Origin: Brasenia schreberi
Taxonomy: Eukaryota; Streptophyta; Magnoliopsida; Nymphaeales; Cabombaceae
Direction of reading: 5' to 3'
Length of the DNA: 64,000 nt
Assembly: GCA_036023115.1 (NCBI GenBank)
Contig: JAYKKT010000061.1
Span: forward strand, 14,901,001-14,965,000
The notes beneath the pieces are model-generated. The model had not been told where the DNA came from and made no database searches. It saw only the letters and a program-made list of their open reading frames with translations. The translations under genes were made by a program, and so were the position numbers. Shown here one piece after another: positions 46,879 through 58,550 of the stretch. The stretch's first letter is position 1; every line of letters starts with the position of its first letter.

Positions 46879-48382
46879 GAAATATTGTTAATTATTTTAA
46901 GGATTTATTAGGTCATTAATTATTCAATTCAATTGTTTTTGTTTCTTGAACGTTGAATATCAATAAGTAATGCTTAAAGTGTGTGAAAATGAGACTTTGA
47001 ATGGTTGTTAGAAGCTTCAATAAGTTGCCAGAAGATATCGTTGTTAGAAGCTTCAATAAGTTCCTAGAAGATATCGAGAATGACATTAGAATCATACTAT
47101 TTGGAGAAGAGAGAAATTGTATTGGGGATATTTTGAGTATTTTTAAAAAAGGGTATATGGATAGTTAAAAAAGTGGGTGTGTATCAATCATGTATTTAAA
47201 GAGCTTCTAAATGACAACATATTTATGCTTGCTTAATACCAAAATTATGGATAATCCGAACATATATATAAGTGGATTTTACACGTGTGTGCATGTGTGG
47301 TATTGTATGATCCTGTGTACATGGAATCTTTACTTATGCTATCAAATGTTTGAATGATCTATATGTGCAAGTTCTTTTTTCTACATGCATGTGTGCTTAT
47401 ATGCATATAGAATGTATATTTGTTTATTATGAGGCATGCTTTATTTAGCATGCGGAAACATGTGAACAACATGAGTATGGTTGGTTGATTGCTTGATGCA
47501 TATGTTTATGATTAATCATTGCATATGTTGTTTCTTGACTTAGTTGGTATAGCCATGTATCCAAGCTAAGACAATTGGTATTAATTGTTTGATGAGTATT
47601 AAGGTACTCAGAGAAATAGTTAATTATAGAATGATGAATAATGGTAACCCTTCACTTTTAGAAGGAAGTTAATATGCCAATTGGACAGGCTAGTTGATAG
47701 ACCATACTTATATGAGTTGTTAGGTCTTGGATCATGGTAGAGGTATAGTTTCTTCTAAATTAAAAAACTAATAAGTATTTTTAATTCCACCCTTAGTACA
47801 ATTTGCTTCTTGATATTCAATATGGAGCTTAATATTGATACATTTGTCACTTATAATTGCAGTTATTTCTGTTGTAGCTGGCAATATCTATGAAGTAATT
47901 ATAATGAAATTTAGACTTATGGATGTGAGACATATATGACACCTTTGATAACCAACAAAGGTGTTTCTATTATCTTGTGAATCTTTGTGAAAGGTTTGAT
48001 AAGAGAATTGAGATGACAGGCATGATTATGAGTCACGAATGATTTTTCTTTCTCCTTCCAGTTTTGTGAAGATTTTCTTGTATATTCATATATTTTCAAG
48101 TTGTTGATTGATCCGGCCAATCTTTTTCCAAGATATGTTATGCAAATTCATATATATTCATATATTTTCTTTCTCCTTCCAGTTTTTTGTTGTAATATAT
48201 CATTTAGACATTGCTAGGCTTTTTAACTGATTTCAATTTGTTTTAAGTTCTACGCTATATTACTTTGTTCATCCTCTACCGTTGGCTCATCTCAAGTCGT
48301 AGCATCATTTTGTGTTTATCCTCTACCTTTTGGTTTACCTTAATTCATAGCATTATTTTTTGTTTTTTTGTTATACATTCCA
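46879..48382. other. Anonymous duplicated DNA
   Basis: Counterpart of 7671-9131, including the 36-bp tandem pair (47008-47078). Carries a small extra piece around 48143-48185 that repeats nearby sequence (TTTCTTTCTCCTTCCAGTTTT). No gene recognised. Confidence 0.5.
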
Positions 48383-49100
48383 TGCTGCAATTTTGTTCAT
48401 CCTCCGCCATTGTGGCACATTTTGTTGGCAATATGCCTTTTTGTTCATCATTCATCCTCTACCTTCTGTTCATCCTTGGCCTTTGGTTCATCTTATAAAC
48501 AGTCGACAATATGCAAAAACCATTGCATCTGTTAGAAGGTTTTGGGTCAGGTTTAAATGGTCTAGATTTTCATTATGGTTCACTATACCCGATGTGCCTA
48601 TGGCAGAACTTCATTAGCTCCTCCCTTTCTCTTGAAATCTAATCTTCCAAAGACAAAAGTTCTCAATGATCATCGCTTCATCTTTTTGTTCATTCTCTTT
48701 CTTCGGTTCACTTTATGTTAGAGTGGCCAATCAAGATCATGTTATATATAGAGTATGGTTTGATCTCCTAGAGGAAGACCTAGAAATCAAGCTAAGAAGA
48801 TGAATAGAGCTTGCAATTAAATAACATAGAAAGTAAGAATCAGAGGTTTGACATTCTGATGGAATTAATTATGGTATTAGTATGTTTTTATAGAATCTGC
48901 ATGTTATTGCACATTTTTCATCTTCATAAGGGTTTAGTTATTTAGGCTTTGTATGACAATTTGTGCTTCAAATTTAGGTTGAACTAGAAAGCTCACTTTC
49001 ACAATTGGTGGATGAAGCAAAGATCCACCTGAACTAAATGACATCTATCTCAAGTGATAGAACTTGTGGCCATATGCCCACATATGACCTTCTTAGTATG
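48383..49100. other. Copy B-specific DNA
   Basis: Absent from copy A, where the LINE 3' end takes its place. The start repeats the local style of the shared flank (TTCATCCTCTACC words), so it is probably the original continuation of the locus. No gene recognised. Confidence 0.4.
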
Positions 49101-51085
49101 GAGAACTTTTTAAGACAAAACAAGGCTTTGCACTCAGAAATTGCTGAAATGCATCGACTAATTGTCATAATTAATCATACAAGTAATAGAAACCATAAGA
49201 TTTGAAATCAGAAGATGGATTGGAGAAGTCGGCAGGCCATAATCTCTGCATCTACGTACTCCCTTTCCTCTGTTTTGCCACTCTTTCCTCTGTTTTTTTT
49301 CCTTAATCACTAAAGAATGTTGGTAGAGTCTCCCTTTAAATACCAGTTATACACTAATACAAAATATTACTTAAGTACCATTAATGAACCTCATTTAAAG
49401 CTATCTTTAAAAATAGAATTAAACACAAGACACTACACTAAACCACAACAATGAAATAAGAATAAAATCGCAGCAACATATTCTTGATTCAAGTATCAAG
49501 CAGTGACTTCCTTGTCTTATCACGTTCCTATCTGCTTCATACTCTCAATACTCTTCCTCAAGTTGGGTGAAAGATAAATATGACACCCAACTTGTCACAT
49601 AGTATGCCCAATAAGTTTTTATTAAATACTTTAGTTAATATATCTGCACACTGATTTTCTGACACATGTTCAAGTTGGAATTCCTTGGTGCATACACTAT
49701 TCCATATAGACAATCAATTTCGATGTGTTTCGTTCTCTTGTGAAACACAAGATTCAATGCTATCTAGATTTTAGCTTTACTATCACAATATATTGGAATT
49801 GAATCTTCTACAGGCAGACCAATTTCTATTAGTAAAGATCACACCCATTTCCCTTCACATATATTAGAAGCAATTGTCCTATATTCAGCTTCAGCTATTG
49901 ATCTAGCTATAATTGAATGTTTTTTACTCTTTTATGATATTATATTACCTCCAACTAGAGATACATATCTGAAAGTAGATTTTATATCTTAAAAGCACCT
50001 TGCCCAATCAGTGTCTATAAAAATTTCAATCTTCGTATGACCATTAGCTCTATATATCACACCATGTCATGGAGTAGTTTTTAAATATTTAAGTATATGA
50101 AAAACTACATTCATATGTTGTTTGGAAGGAAATTGCATAAATCAACTTACAATTCTTATTGCATATGCAATATCAAGGCGAGTAATAGTTAAATAGATTG
50201 TTTTCTAACCAGTTGTTGATATCTACACTCATCTACTTTATATGTTTCATATTCAATTTGTAATTACTGGTTTACCTCCATAGGAGTATAGATTGGTTTG
50301 CAATATTTCATCTTAGCATCTTGGAATAAATTCAAAGTATACTTTCTTTGGTTTAAGAAAACATTAGTACTTGAGTAGGCTACTTCAATGCCCAAGAAGT
50401 AGTGTAGTTTTCCAAGATCCTTGATATCAAATAACCAGTGGAGTTATTGCTTTAGAAAGAATAATGTATGGTCACTTACACTCTTCTTATATCCCAAACT
50501 GATAATTATTAGTACCTAAGGAGGAGATTATTTGAGTCCATAGATTGTCTTTTTCAATTTGCATACCTTATTCTCTTGATGATAGTATCTAGGTGGCAAT
50601 TCCATATAAACTTTTCCTTTGAGCTCCTCCTACAAAAAAGCATTTTTCACGTCTAGTTATCACATCATTCAATTCTTTTGGGCAACAATACTCAAGTATA
50701 AACATCTCCTCATAGTCAATCTCATATGACTGATAATAACCATGGGCCGCCAATCTTGCTTTGTATCTTTCTAAAGTCTCATTTGCCTTGAACTTTATGG
50801 TATAGACCACTTACATCCAACAACTTTCCTTCCTACTGGTAGGTCACTAATTTTCTAAGTATGATTCTTTTCAAGTGCCTAAAATTCTGATTTCATGGCT
50901 TCAACCCAATGTACATACTTTGATGCTTCAACAAAATCCTTAGGAACTTGAAAAATTTCAACGTTTAACACAAAATTCTTATAATTTGATGATAATTGTT
51001 ATAAGATGTGAATTGAGAATTTGGATAATTAACACATGACCTTTTTCTTTCCATATGCAATGCACCTCCTCCTCACTTTGTTATG
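49100..51085 (-). mobile_element. Second copia fragment (3' half), copy B only
   Basis: A minus-strand copia 3' half: reverse transcriptase, RNase H, polypurine-like AACTTGAGGAAGAG (about 49552-49570), then an LTR that starts TGAGAGTATG on the minus strand and has a TATTTAAAGG box. The outer LTR end is not fixed; 49100 is approximate. The right side is broken off at about 51085 near the LINE. It is a different family from the copia at 55404. Confidence 0.7.
49570..50965 (-). pseudogene. Copia reverse transcriptase and RNase H remnant
   Basis: On the minus strand from 50965: VPKDFVEASKYVHWVEAMKSE, then the DLPVGRKVVGCKW-type motif and VYTIKFKANETLERYKARLA, then SYEIDYEEMF (reverse transcriptase start, down to 50590). 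The RNase H end is at 49690-49570: LEHVSENQCADILTKVF and DKLGVIFIFHPT, the usual copia C-terminus before the polypurine tract. The distance between them is normal, so little is missing, but stops and shifts occur throughout. Confidence 0.78.
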
Positions 51086-51128
51086 TTAGAGCAACAGTGG
51101 GATTTAAGGAATGCACCTCCTCTTCACT

Positions 51129-54025
51129 TTGTACATGTTGATGATTAACTGCCCAACACTCAAAACCATAAAACATGGCAGGCCTAATTGCTACTCTATA
51201 ATATTTACCTTTCAACTTTAATGGTATCTTCTTATCACAAAGAATACCTGATGCCCCTCAACATTTTAACCAACCAGCATTAATTCTATGTGTAACATCT
51301 CCATCAATTCTTTCATCACATCGAAAAATTGACCTTAGGTATTTAAAACTTTCCTTTTGGGGAATGCAATGTGTTCCAATTTTAATTTTCATGTCCTCTG
51401 AAGTAACCAAATGATCAAACTTACATTCCATATATTTTGTCTTTGTTCTACTAAGTCGGAGGCCTTTGCTTTCTAATGTTTCTCTCCATAGTTTCAATTT
51501 TCTATTAACTTTTTCCTTAGACTCTTCCACTAATACAATGTCATCTGCAAATAACATACACCAAGGTACTTCATCTTGAATATGTTTTGTTAACTCATCC
51601 ATCACCATTATAAATAAGTATGGACTTAAGGTTGATCCTTGATGTAACCCAATATTAACTTCAAAGAAGTTTGTCGTTCCTTCATTAGTCATCACACAGG
51701 TTTTTGCACCATCATACATGTCTCTTATAAGGTTAATATATGTCGATGGGATACCTCTTTTTTCCAAAGTTCTCCAAAGAACCTCCCTCGGTACCCTATC
51801 GTAAGCTTTTTCTAGATCAATAAATATCATGTGAATGTCTTTCTTTTTTGCTCTAAAATGTTCCATAAGATGTCTCAAAAGGTGAATCGCTTCAATAGTA
51901 GATCTGCCTCGCATGAATCCAAATTAGTTCTCTATTGTACTTGATACTTGTCTTAACCTACGTTCGATAATTCTTTCCCATAATTTCATAGTATGACTCA
52001 TTAACTTGATACCTCAATAATTCGCACAATTTTGAATGTCTCTCTTGTTCTTATATATGGGTATAAGCGTACTTGCTCTCCATTCCTCGGACATCTTTTG
52101 GTTTTTCTATATTTCATTAAATAGTCTTGTGAGCCAAGTGATTCCTATTTCTCCTAGTATTTTCCAAACTTCTATACGAATATTATCAGGTCCTACCGAT
52201 TTACCACCCTTCATATGTTTAAGACCCTCTTTGACTTTATTCTTTTGAATACGTCGGTAGAAATTTTGGTTGATATACTTTTCTGACTTGGAATCTCCTA
52301 AACTACTACTAACATCTTTATTTTCATTAAAAAGATTATAAAATTAGTTTTTCCATCTATTTCTTATATCATCATTTGCCACTAAAATTTTTTCCTCCTC
52401 GTCTTTTATGCATCTAACATAATTAAGATCTTTCGTTTTCTTATCTCTAGCCCTAGCTATTCTAAAAATATCTCTTTCACCCTCATTTAAGTTGAGTTTT
52501 TTATATAAGTCCTCCCAAATCTTAGCTTTTGTTCACTAACGGCCTTTTCTGCTTCCTTCTTTGCTTTCTTGTAAGCTTCTAAAGTTTTACTACTTTTCTT
52601 CGCATAATGTAATTTGTAACATGCCCTCTTTGCCTTGATTTTATTTTCCACTACTTCACTCCACCACCAAGCTTCTTTTTGTGCTGGTACACCACCCTTA
52701 GATACCCCTAACACATCTTTCGCCACTTTCCTAATATGTATAGCCATATTGTTCCACATATCACAGGGTGTGCCAACATAATTCCAAACATCTCCTTGAA
52801 GGACTTTCTATTTAAATATATATTCTTTCTCGCTTTTGAGGTTCCACCATTTAGTCCGAATAGCTCCATGCACTCTTTTCTTCTTTATCCATTTTTTTAT
52901 TTGTAAATCCATAACTAAAAGTCGATGTTGGGTGGTTAAGCTTTCTCCTGGAATTACCTTACAATCTTTACAACATGCTCTATCTTTTTTTCTACAAATA
53001 AAGTAATCACTTTGTGCTTGTGATAAGCCACTCTTAGAAGTAATTAAATGTTCATCTCATTTTTTGAAGATTGTATTGACTATAAAGAGATCAAATGACA
53101 TAGCAAAATTTAAAATCTCCCTACCTTCCTCATTTATATCTCCAAAACCAAAGTTTCCATGAATCCCTTGATATCCTAATGCCTCTTTACCGACATGTCC
53201 ATTTAAATCTCCTCCTAAACAAATCATCTCTCTTTGTGGAATCTTTTGAAACACCTTATCTAACTCTTCCCAAAAAACTATCTTTATACTATCTTCTAGT
53301 CCTACTTGGGGTGCGTAAGTATAAATTATATTCAAAACCTCTGCTCCTAACACTAATTTCAACGTCATGATTCGGTCACCATATCATTGTATGTCTACTA
53401 CACTCTCCTTTAAATCTTTATTTATGATAATACCAACTCTGTTTCGAGCCTTTTCTTTACCTGAGTACTATAATTTAAAACCTGTATCCTCTATCTCCTT
53501 TGCTTTTTCTCCAACCCATTTTATCTCTTGTAAACATAGAATATGAATCTTTCTTCGAATCATAGTATCTACCACCTCCATTAGCTTACCCAATAATGTT
53601 TTGATATTTCAAGAACCAATATGAATCTTATTATCTAGGACTAGCTTCCTTACCCCCCGCATCCGTACATAATCAAAATGCGGAGACCCTCTCTGAAAAT
53701 TTTTCACTACATTCGGGCGGCAATGTAGCGGGACTAACTTCTTTACCTACACCCGTCCATGATGTGGGAACCCTCTCTACAATTGATTCACTACATTCGG
53801 GCGAAAATGTAGTGGCCCTTGCTTACTTCTTACTGCATTCGAGCTCTGCAACATGTCGCTAAGCGGGGACGCCCCAAAGCAATGCTCATAATTTTTGTAA
53901 TCCATGTTGTAAAAATCCGACGAAGTTTTATGCTGGCTATCGGAAGCCTAACACAACCCTCCTCCTTTATCCGGGCTTGGGATCGGCAATGCAAGGGTGA
54001 TCCCTTACTTGGGCAGAGTTAAAAT
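51129..54025 (-). mobile_element. RTE-type LINE, copy B (3' end missing)
   Basis: Counterpart of the LINE at 9132-12290. It lacks about 380 bp of the 3' end, replaced by copia-derived sequence with a short filler repeat at the join (51110-51132). The 5' end is as in copy A. Confidence 0.85.
51133..53914 (-). pseudogene. LINE ORF, copy B (broken; RT core intact)
   Basis: The reverse transcriptase core is longer than in copy A: one open frame (51914-51258) carries [39 protein letters not shown] and [10 protein letters not shown], that is motifs A, B and C in order with the catalytic aspartates. The endonuclease part (53590-53057) has NIIYTYAPQVG and GGDLNGHVG. The TGA before the endonuclease and several frameshifts are shared with A. 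The C-terminal section found at 9558-9200 in A is missing. Not functional, but closer to the source element in the RT region. Confidence 0.88.
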
Positions 54026-55274
54026 GCAACATTTTATTGACTTTCTAAAAATTATCCATCTCTTTAGATCAGAGTTGATTCATTATTTGATTTGACTTGC
54101 ACGAATCTCTCCCTCCCGTCTCTCTCTCTCTATATATATATATAGTTGTATCCTATATATATAAATATATATATATAGAGAGAGAGAGGATTTCCCCAAG
54201 AACCATGTAAAAGATTGTCTTCTTTCTCACATTCTCTCACATATGTAGAAAAAAAATGAAAACCAGAACCAAGAGAGAATAGATGCAGGTCTCTGATAAT
54301 ACGGCTAACTAGAGTTGATCCACGTGAAAGACTGTCGTGCCTCTCAAGTATTCCCTGTTTCAGACTTTGCATTTGTTACTTTTCCATCTCTGTATCCCCT
54401 CGCTGCTAGACAGACATCTACCTTATTGGGGACTTGTTTTGAACATAAGAAGCCAGAAACAATCATAAGCTTGGCATTGCCTTCAAAGTTCTTTGGCAAT
54501 CATTACGATTGAAAACAACTCCCTGTCAAACTTTGCCAATGATGAAAAGTATCACAAGACAATATATTTAGGTAATAGTAATTGTGAGACTTTGTTGAAG
54601 AAAGGCATAAAAAAAGCACAAAATGATAACAGGAAGGACTAGAGAACTAACTTATTAAGCAAGATAAAATGTTACAAAATGGACCACAATCATAACAATA
54701 AAATTTTAAATTCATGTGTATAAAGAATGAGGAATGTGCAATCAAATTTTAAATTCATGACAAATTATTAATATTGAACCCTTGGAGTGATGAAAATAAA
54801 TGCAATCAAATACCAGTCGAAAAAGTGTAAGATACAACAAACCAAGAAGTCAAAATGATTGTGTATACATACACGCATACATATATATTTATATATATAG
54901 AGAGAGAGAGAGAGGGACAAAGAGAGAGAGACAAAGGTGGCTCATGGGTTAGGCCCCAGATTTTTTAAACTTGTTATACTACAAATTTTAGGCCCCAAAT
55001 ATTAAGTCCAAATGACATCCAATTTCCGCTTTAGGCCCCATCCATAATGTGCCAGATGGTCTAATTATCAATGGAAGCAATTGGTTGGGGCACATTGTCA
55101 TCGAGAAATTTATAGGACACATTATCTCTCATAACTCTCCAGAGAGAGAGACCATAATGTGCTAGACGGAGGACACATCTCTCACAACTCCCCAAATTAA
55201 TTGAGGGAGAGAAGAAGAAAGAAAGGGAGATGCTTCACCTGATTTTGCTCTCTGGTCCCGATATTAGTACACAC

Positions 55275-55316
<42 letters not shown>

Positions 55317-55398
55317 GAAGAGAGAGAGAGATTGGCTAGGGAATATTGATGACACTAGCAAGAAGATCCAAGGAGTTTTAAGCGCACTCTTGTAGATC
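54026..55398. other. Anonymous DNA with microsatellites, copy B
   Basis: Counterpart of 12291-13697, with microsatellites of different length: (CT)n(AT)n facing (AT)n(AG)n at about 54118-54190, AT+GA at about 54880-54915, and a longer (AT)n at 55278-55310. No gene recognised. Confidence 0.5.
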
Positions 55399-55403
55399 GA
55401 TTT

Positions 55404-57793
55404 TGTTGGTTGGCCTTCGGGGTTCCTTCTGTTGTTCCTGTGGCAGTTTCGAGTTGTGGAACAGTTGAAGTGAAAGTAGATCAAGATAAAAAAAAATCAG
55501 GTATGTGTTTTACGGTTTTCACAACCGATTTTTCTCAAAAAGGGTTTTCTTTATTTATCACTCAGATTTTCACTATTTTTGTGAGTGTGCATTGCTCATT
55601 ATTTATAGAACAACACTTCCTCCACCCTCCCGGATATCTATATTGAGATTTTTGATTTGGGAGCCCTTATCCAATTGGTTATGGAGCTCATCCATATGTA
55701 ACCGCCTCTATAGGAAATGACTCGATGAACAATCCAGTTGTTCTTGTGAAATTGTTGATAATGGACATATCGGCTTTACATCACTCGCTTGGCTATTCGA
55801 GCTAAATGTTCTGACATACTGGTTTCTCGCCTACTTTTGTGGCTTTTTTCTAGTAATGTCATTTTATAAATGTTATTGTAATCACTACCTGTTCTACAGT
55901 TTTTTACCTACACAACAATCAAACATATCTTAAACCCATGTTTATAATATGTTTTGAAAAAAGATCCTCTGTTATGCCTTTAGTCAACTGGTCTATCAAC
56001 ATATCTTGAGTTGGCATCTATCAGATGGATATTTTCTTTCTCATAACCATATCATGTACATAGTGGTATTTCACCATTATATGCTTGCTTTTAAAGTTAT
56101 TAGCTTCACTCTTGATTAGAGTAATTGATGTATTGTTTTCATAATAAATGATAATCAGCTGATTAGCTATGTCTAACTTCAAATCTCGTATGAAGTGACT
56201 TATCCAGATGATACTTATTGCAGCCATACAACAAGTCATATACTCGGCTTTATGTGTATGCAATGCTACAAAACCTTGTTTCTTTCATGTCCAAGAAACA
56301 ACTCTACCTCCAAATAAAAATATGTCCTAAGGTTGATTTGTTATCGTCTTTGCTCCCAACAAAGTTAGCATTTGAGTATCCTACCACTTTATTTCATATG
56401 ATAGAAAACATAATTTTAAGTCTTTTGTTCCTTTGAGATATCTTAAAATCCTTTTCACAGATATCCAATGCTATCATTTAGGATTATTTTGATATATGCT
56501 CACAAGACCAACAACAAAACTGATGAGGTCTTGTACATAATATACTATACATCAAGATACTTACAACTTGTGTATAAGGAACGTTAGGCTTATTGTCCTC
56601 TTCACCGAGACAATTAGCCTTACTATGTTTTACTCCTTTTGCAATGGGTGTATAAGTAGACTTGCATTCACCCATTTTAAACAAACTTCTTAAGGATATA
56701 ATCAATATATCTCTCCTGACTTAGGCATAGAAGATTAGATTCTCTATCTTGAAAAATCTTTATACTCAAGATATAGGATGCTTCTCTCATATCTTTCATT
56801 TCAAACATTGACTTGAACCATGACTTGGTTTTGATAATCATCTCATTGTCATTTCCAGTCAACAATATGTCATCTAAATATAATGATAAGATGATAAAGT
56901 TGCTCCCACTATTTCAGATATATACATAGTGATCAAACTTATTTGCCACAAACGAAAGTTCAACAATGACATTTTGAAAAGTCAAATACGATTAATGAGG
57001 TGATTGTTTCAGGTCATACAGGGATTTTTTCAACCTATATAATTTATTTTCTTAGCCTTCAACTATATATATTTCGGGGTACTGCATATATATGATTTCA
57101 TCTAAATCTCCATTTAGAAAAGTAGTTTTTACATCTAACTGATGTACATATCAAATCATAATATGCAGATATCGCCAGGATTATTCTTGTAGATGCAAAT
57201 TTTGTAATAGAGGAATATATCTCAACATAATCTATCTTCTTTTGTAAAAATCCCTTTTTAACCAACCTCGCTTTAAACTTGTCGATTGCTCCATTGATTT
57301 TATATTTTTTTTTCAGAACTCATTTGCAACTTATGACTTTTCTTCCTTTTGGCAAATCAGTCAACTCCCAAACTTGGTTTTTCTCAATGAATTTTATTTA
57401 TTCATCCATAGCTTTCTCCCAATCTATTACTTCAAATGAGTTAATAGCCTGCTGATAAGTCAAGTTATTAGTCAACTCATCTAAATCTACTAAATTGCAC
57501 ATTTCTTGTGCAATATAAGTGTGATAATCCTTTAAGTAGGACGATGTGGCCCTAGGCCTTTTATGTCTACTTAAAGTTTTGTTTGATTTAGAAAGATTTT
57601 CTATAGGTTCAAATGATGATTGATCTAGATCTACTAGATCGTCAATATACTCATCATTACCTTCAAAGATGTCATTCTTCGTACCTTTTAAGAATTCAAC
57701 ACTCTACTCTCTATCAACCCATGATCGTTATAATAAATTCGATATTTTTTGAGCCTTTAGGATATCCAATGAATACACCTCTCAAGGACCTGT
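55404..57793 (-). mobile_element. Copia element, copy B (3' part in window)
   Basis: Counterpart of 13703-16097. 3' LTR 55404-55780 (377 bp) with the same GATTT flank (55399-55403). The body runs to the nested gypsy insertion at 57794. The rest of the copia would lie beyond the window, if still present. Confidence 0.85.
55830..57788 (-). pseudogene. Copia integrase end, RT and RNase H (copy B)
   Basis: Same order as 14130-16092. Recognisable pieces are VFIGYPKGSK (about 57770), FEMKDMREASYILSIKI (56865-56677) and AEYMTCCMAAISIIW with YYENNTSITLI (56263-56021). Most breaks are shared with copy A; some are private. Not functional. Confidence 0.82.
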
Positions 57794-58550
57794 TGTGTAG
57801 CGGGTTAGACCATTTGGATCTAGACCTGGTTGGATATAGACCCACCTGAACAAGAAGTAGTAATGCTCGATCGTTACTACATACAGTCTTGTTACACAAC
57901 AAGACAACAATGACAACCCCATTGTTGTCAATGCGGGATCATTTCTGATTCTGAAAGGCCTTTAAAGGGGCCTCCATGGTAGGCAGCATCAAGATGGATT
58001 GGGCAAGCCGCGAGAACATCGAGCATCATCAAGGTAGAATAAAGGGTTTTGGGTTGGGTTAAAGCACTGAGGTAGAACAAAGGGTTTTGGTAGGTTCGGG
58101 TAAGTCGTGGGTGTTGATTTGGCCCGAAAACAATTCTGATTCACCGGATTTTCACAAATTTTGCAACATCTTGTTTTATACAGTTTTTCAGCCAAAACGA
58201 CACCACTAGAGACCGATGCTAGACTAAAATGGAAAAGGAGGAGCAGGTTGTCAGTTGGGGACCATCGTCGGCCTTATTCATCAATGGAAACTGGCAAAAT
58301 CGATGTTGGAAAACCAAAGCTACCGACCCCTTTGGGTGTGTCTCATTTCCGTGACATGTCTGAAATTCTTTAAACTAACACAAATTCATGTCGTGTACTC
58401 ATGTCACATATTAAGAAATCAAAAAGAGGTTTTGTGTTGGAAATGGGTTAGGTTTGGGTTGGATCTTGAAATGGATTATATGTTAAAAACAAGACTCGTG
58501 TCAGTAGTTGCAGGTTTTGTTTGGACATAATGACACAAGTTGCCTACTGT
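57794..58550 (+). mobile_element. Start of nested gypsy LTR, copy B
   Basis: Counterpart of 16098-16842, starting TGTGTAGCGGG after CCTGT. It is cut at 58550 by the LTR of the next element. In copy A the sequence continues with GTCACTCAATTTGG. Confidence 0.88.

Larger units (their letters stand above)
39220..58550 (+). repeat. Segmental duplication, copy B
   Basis: Direct repeat of 1-16842. It is longer because it keeps about 590 bp of LTR (40741-41320) and 341 bp at 43852-44192 that copy A lost, and because it carries about 2.75 kb (48383-51128) absent from A. It is shorter in the second solo LTR (two deletions) and lacks the LINE 3' tail. It ends at 58550, where a new LTR retrotransposon begins. 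Confidence 0.95.
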
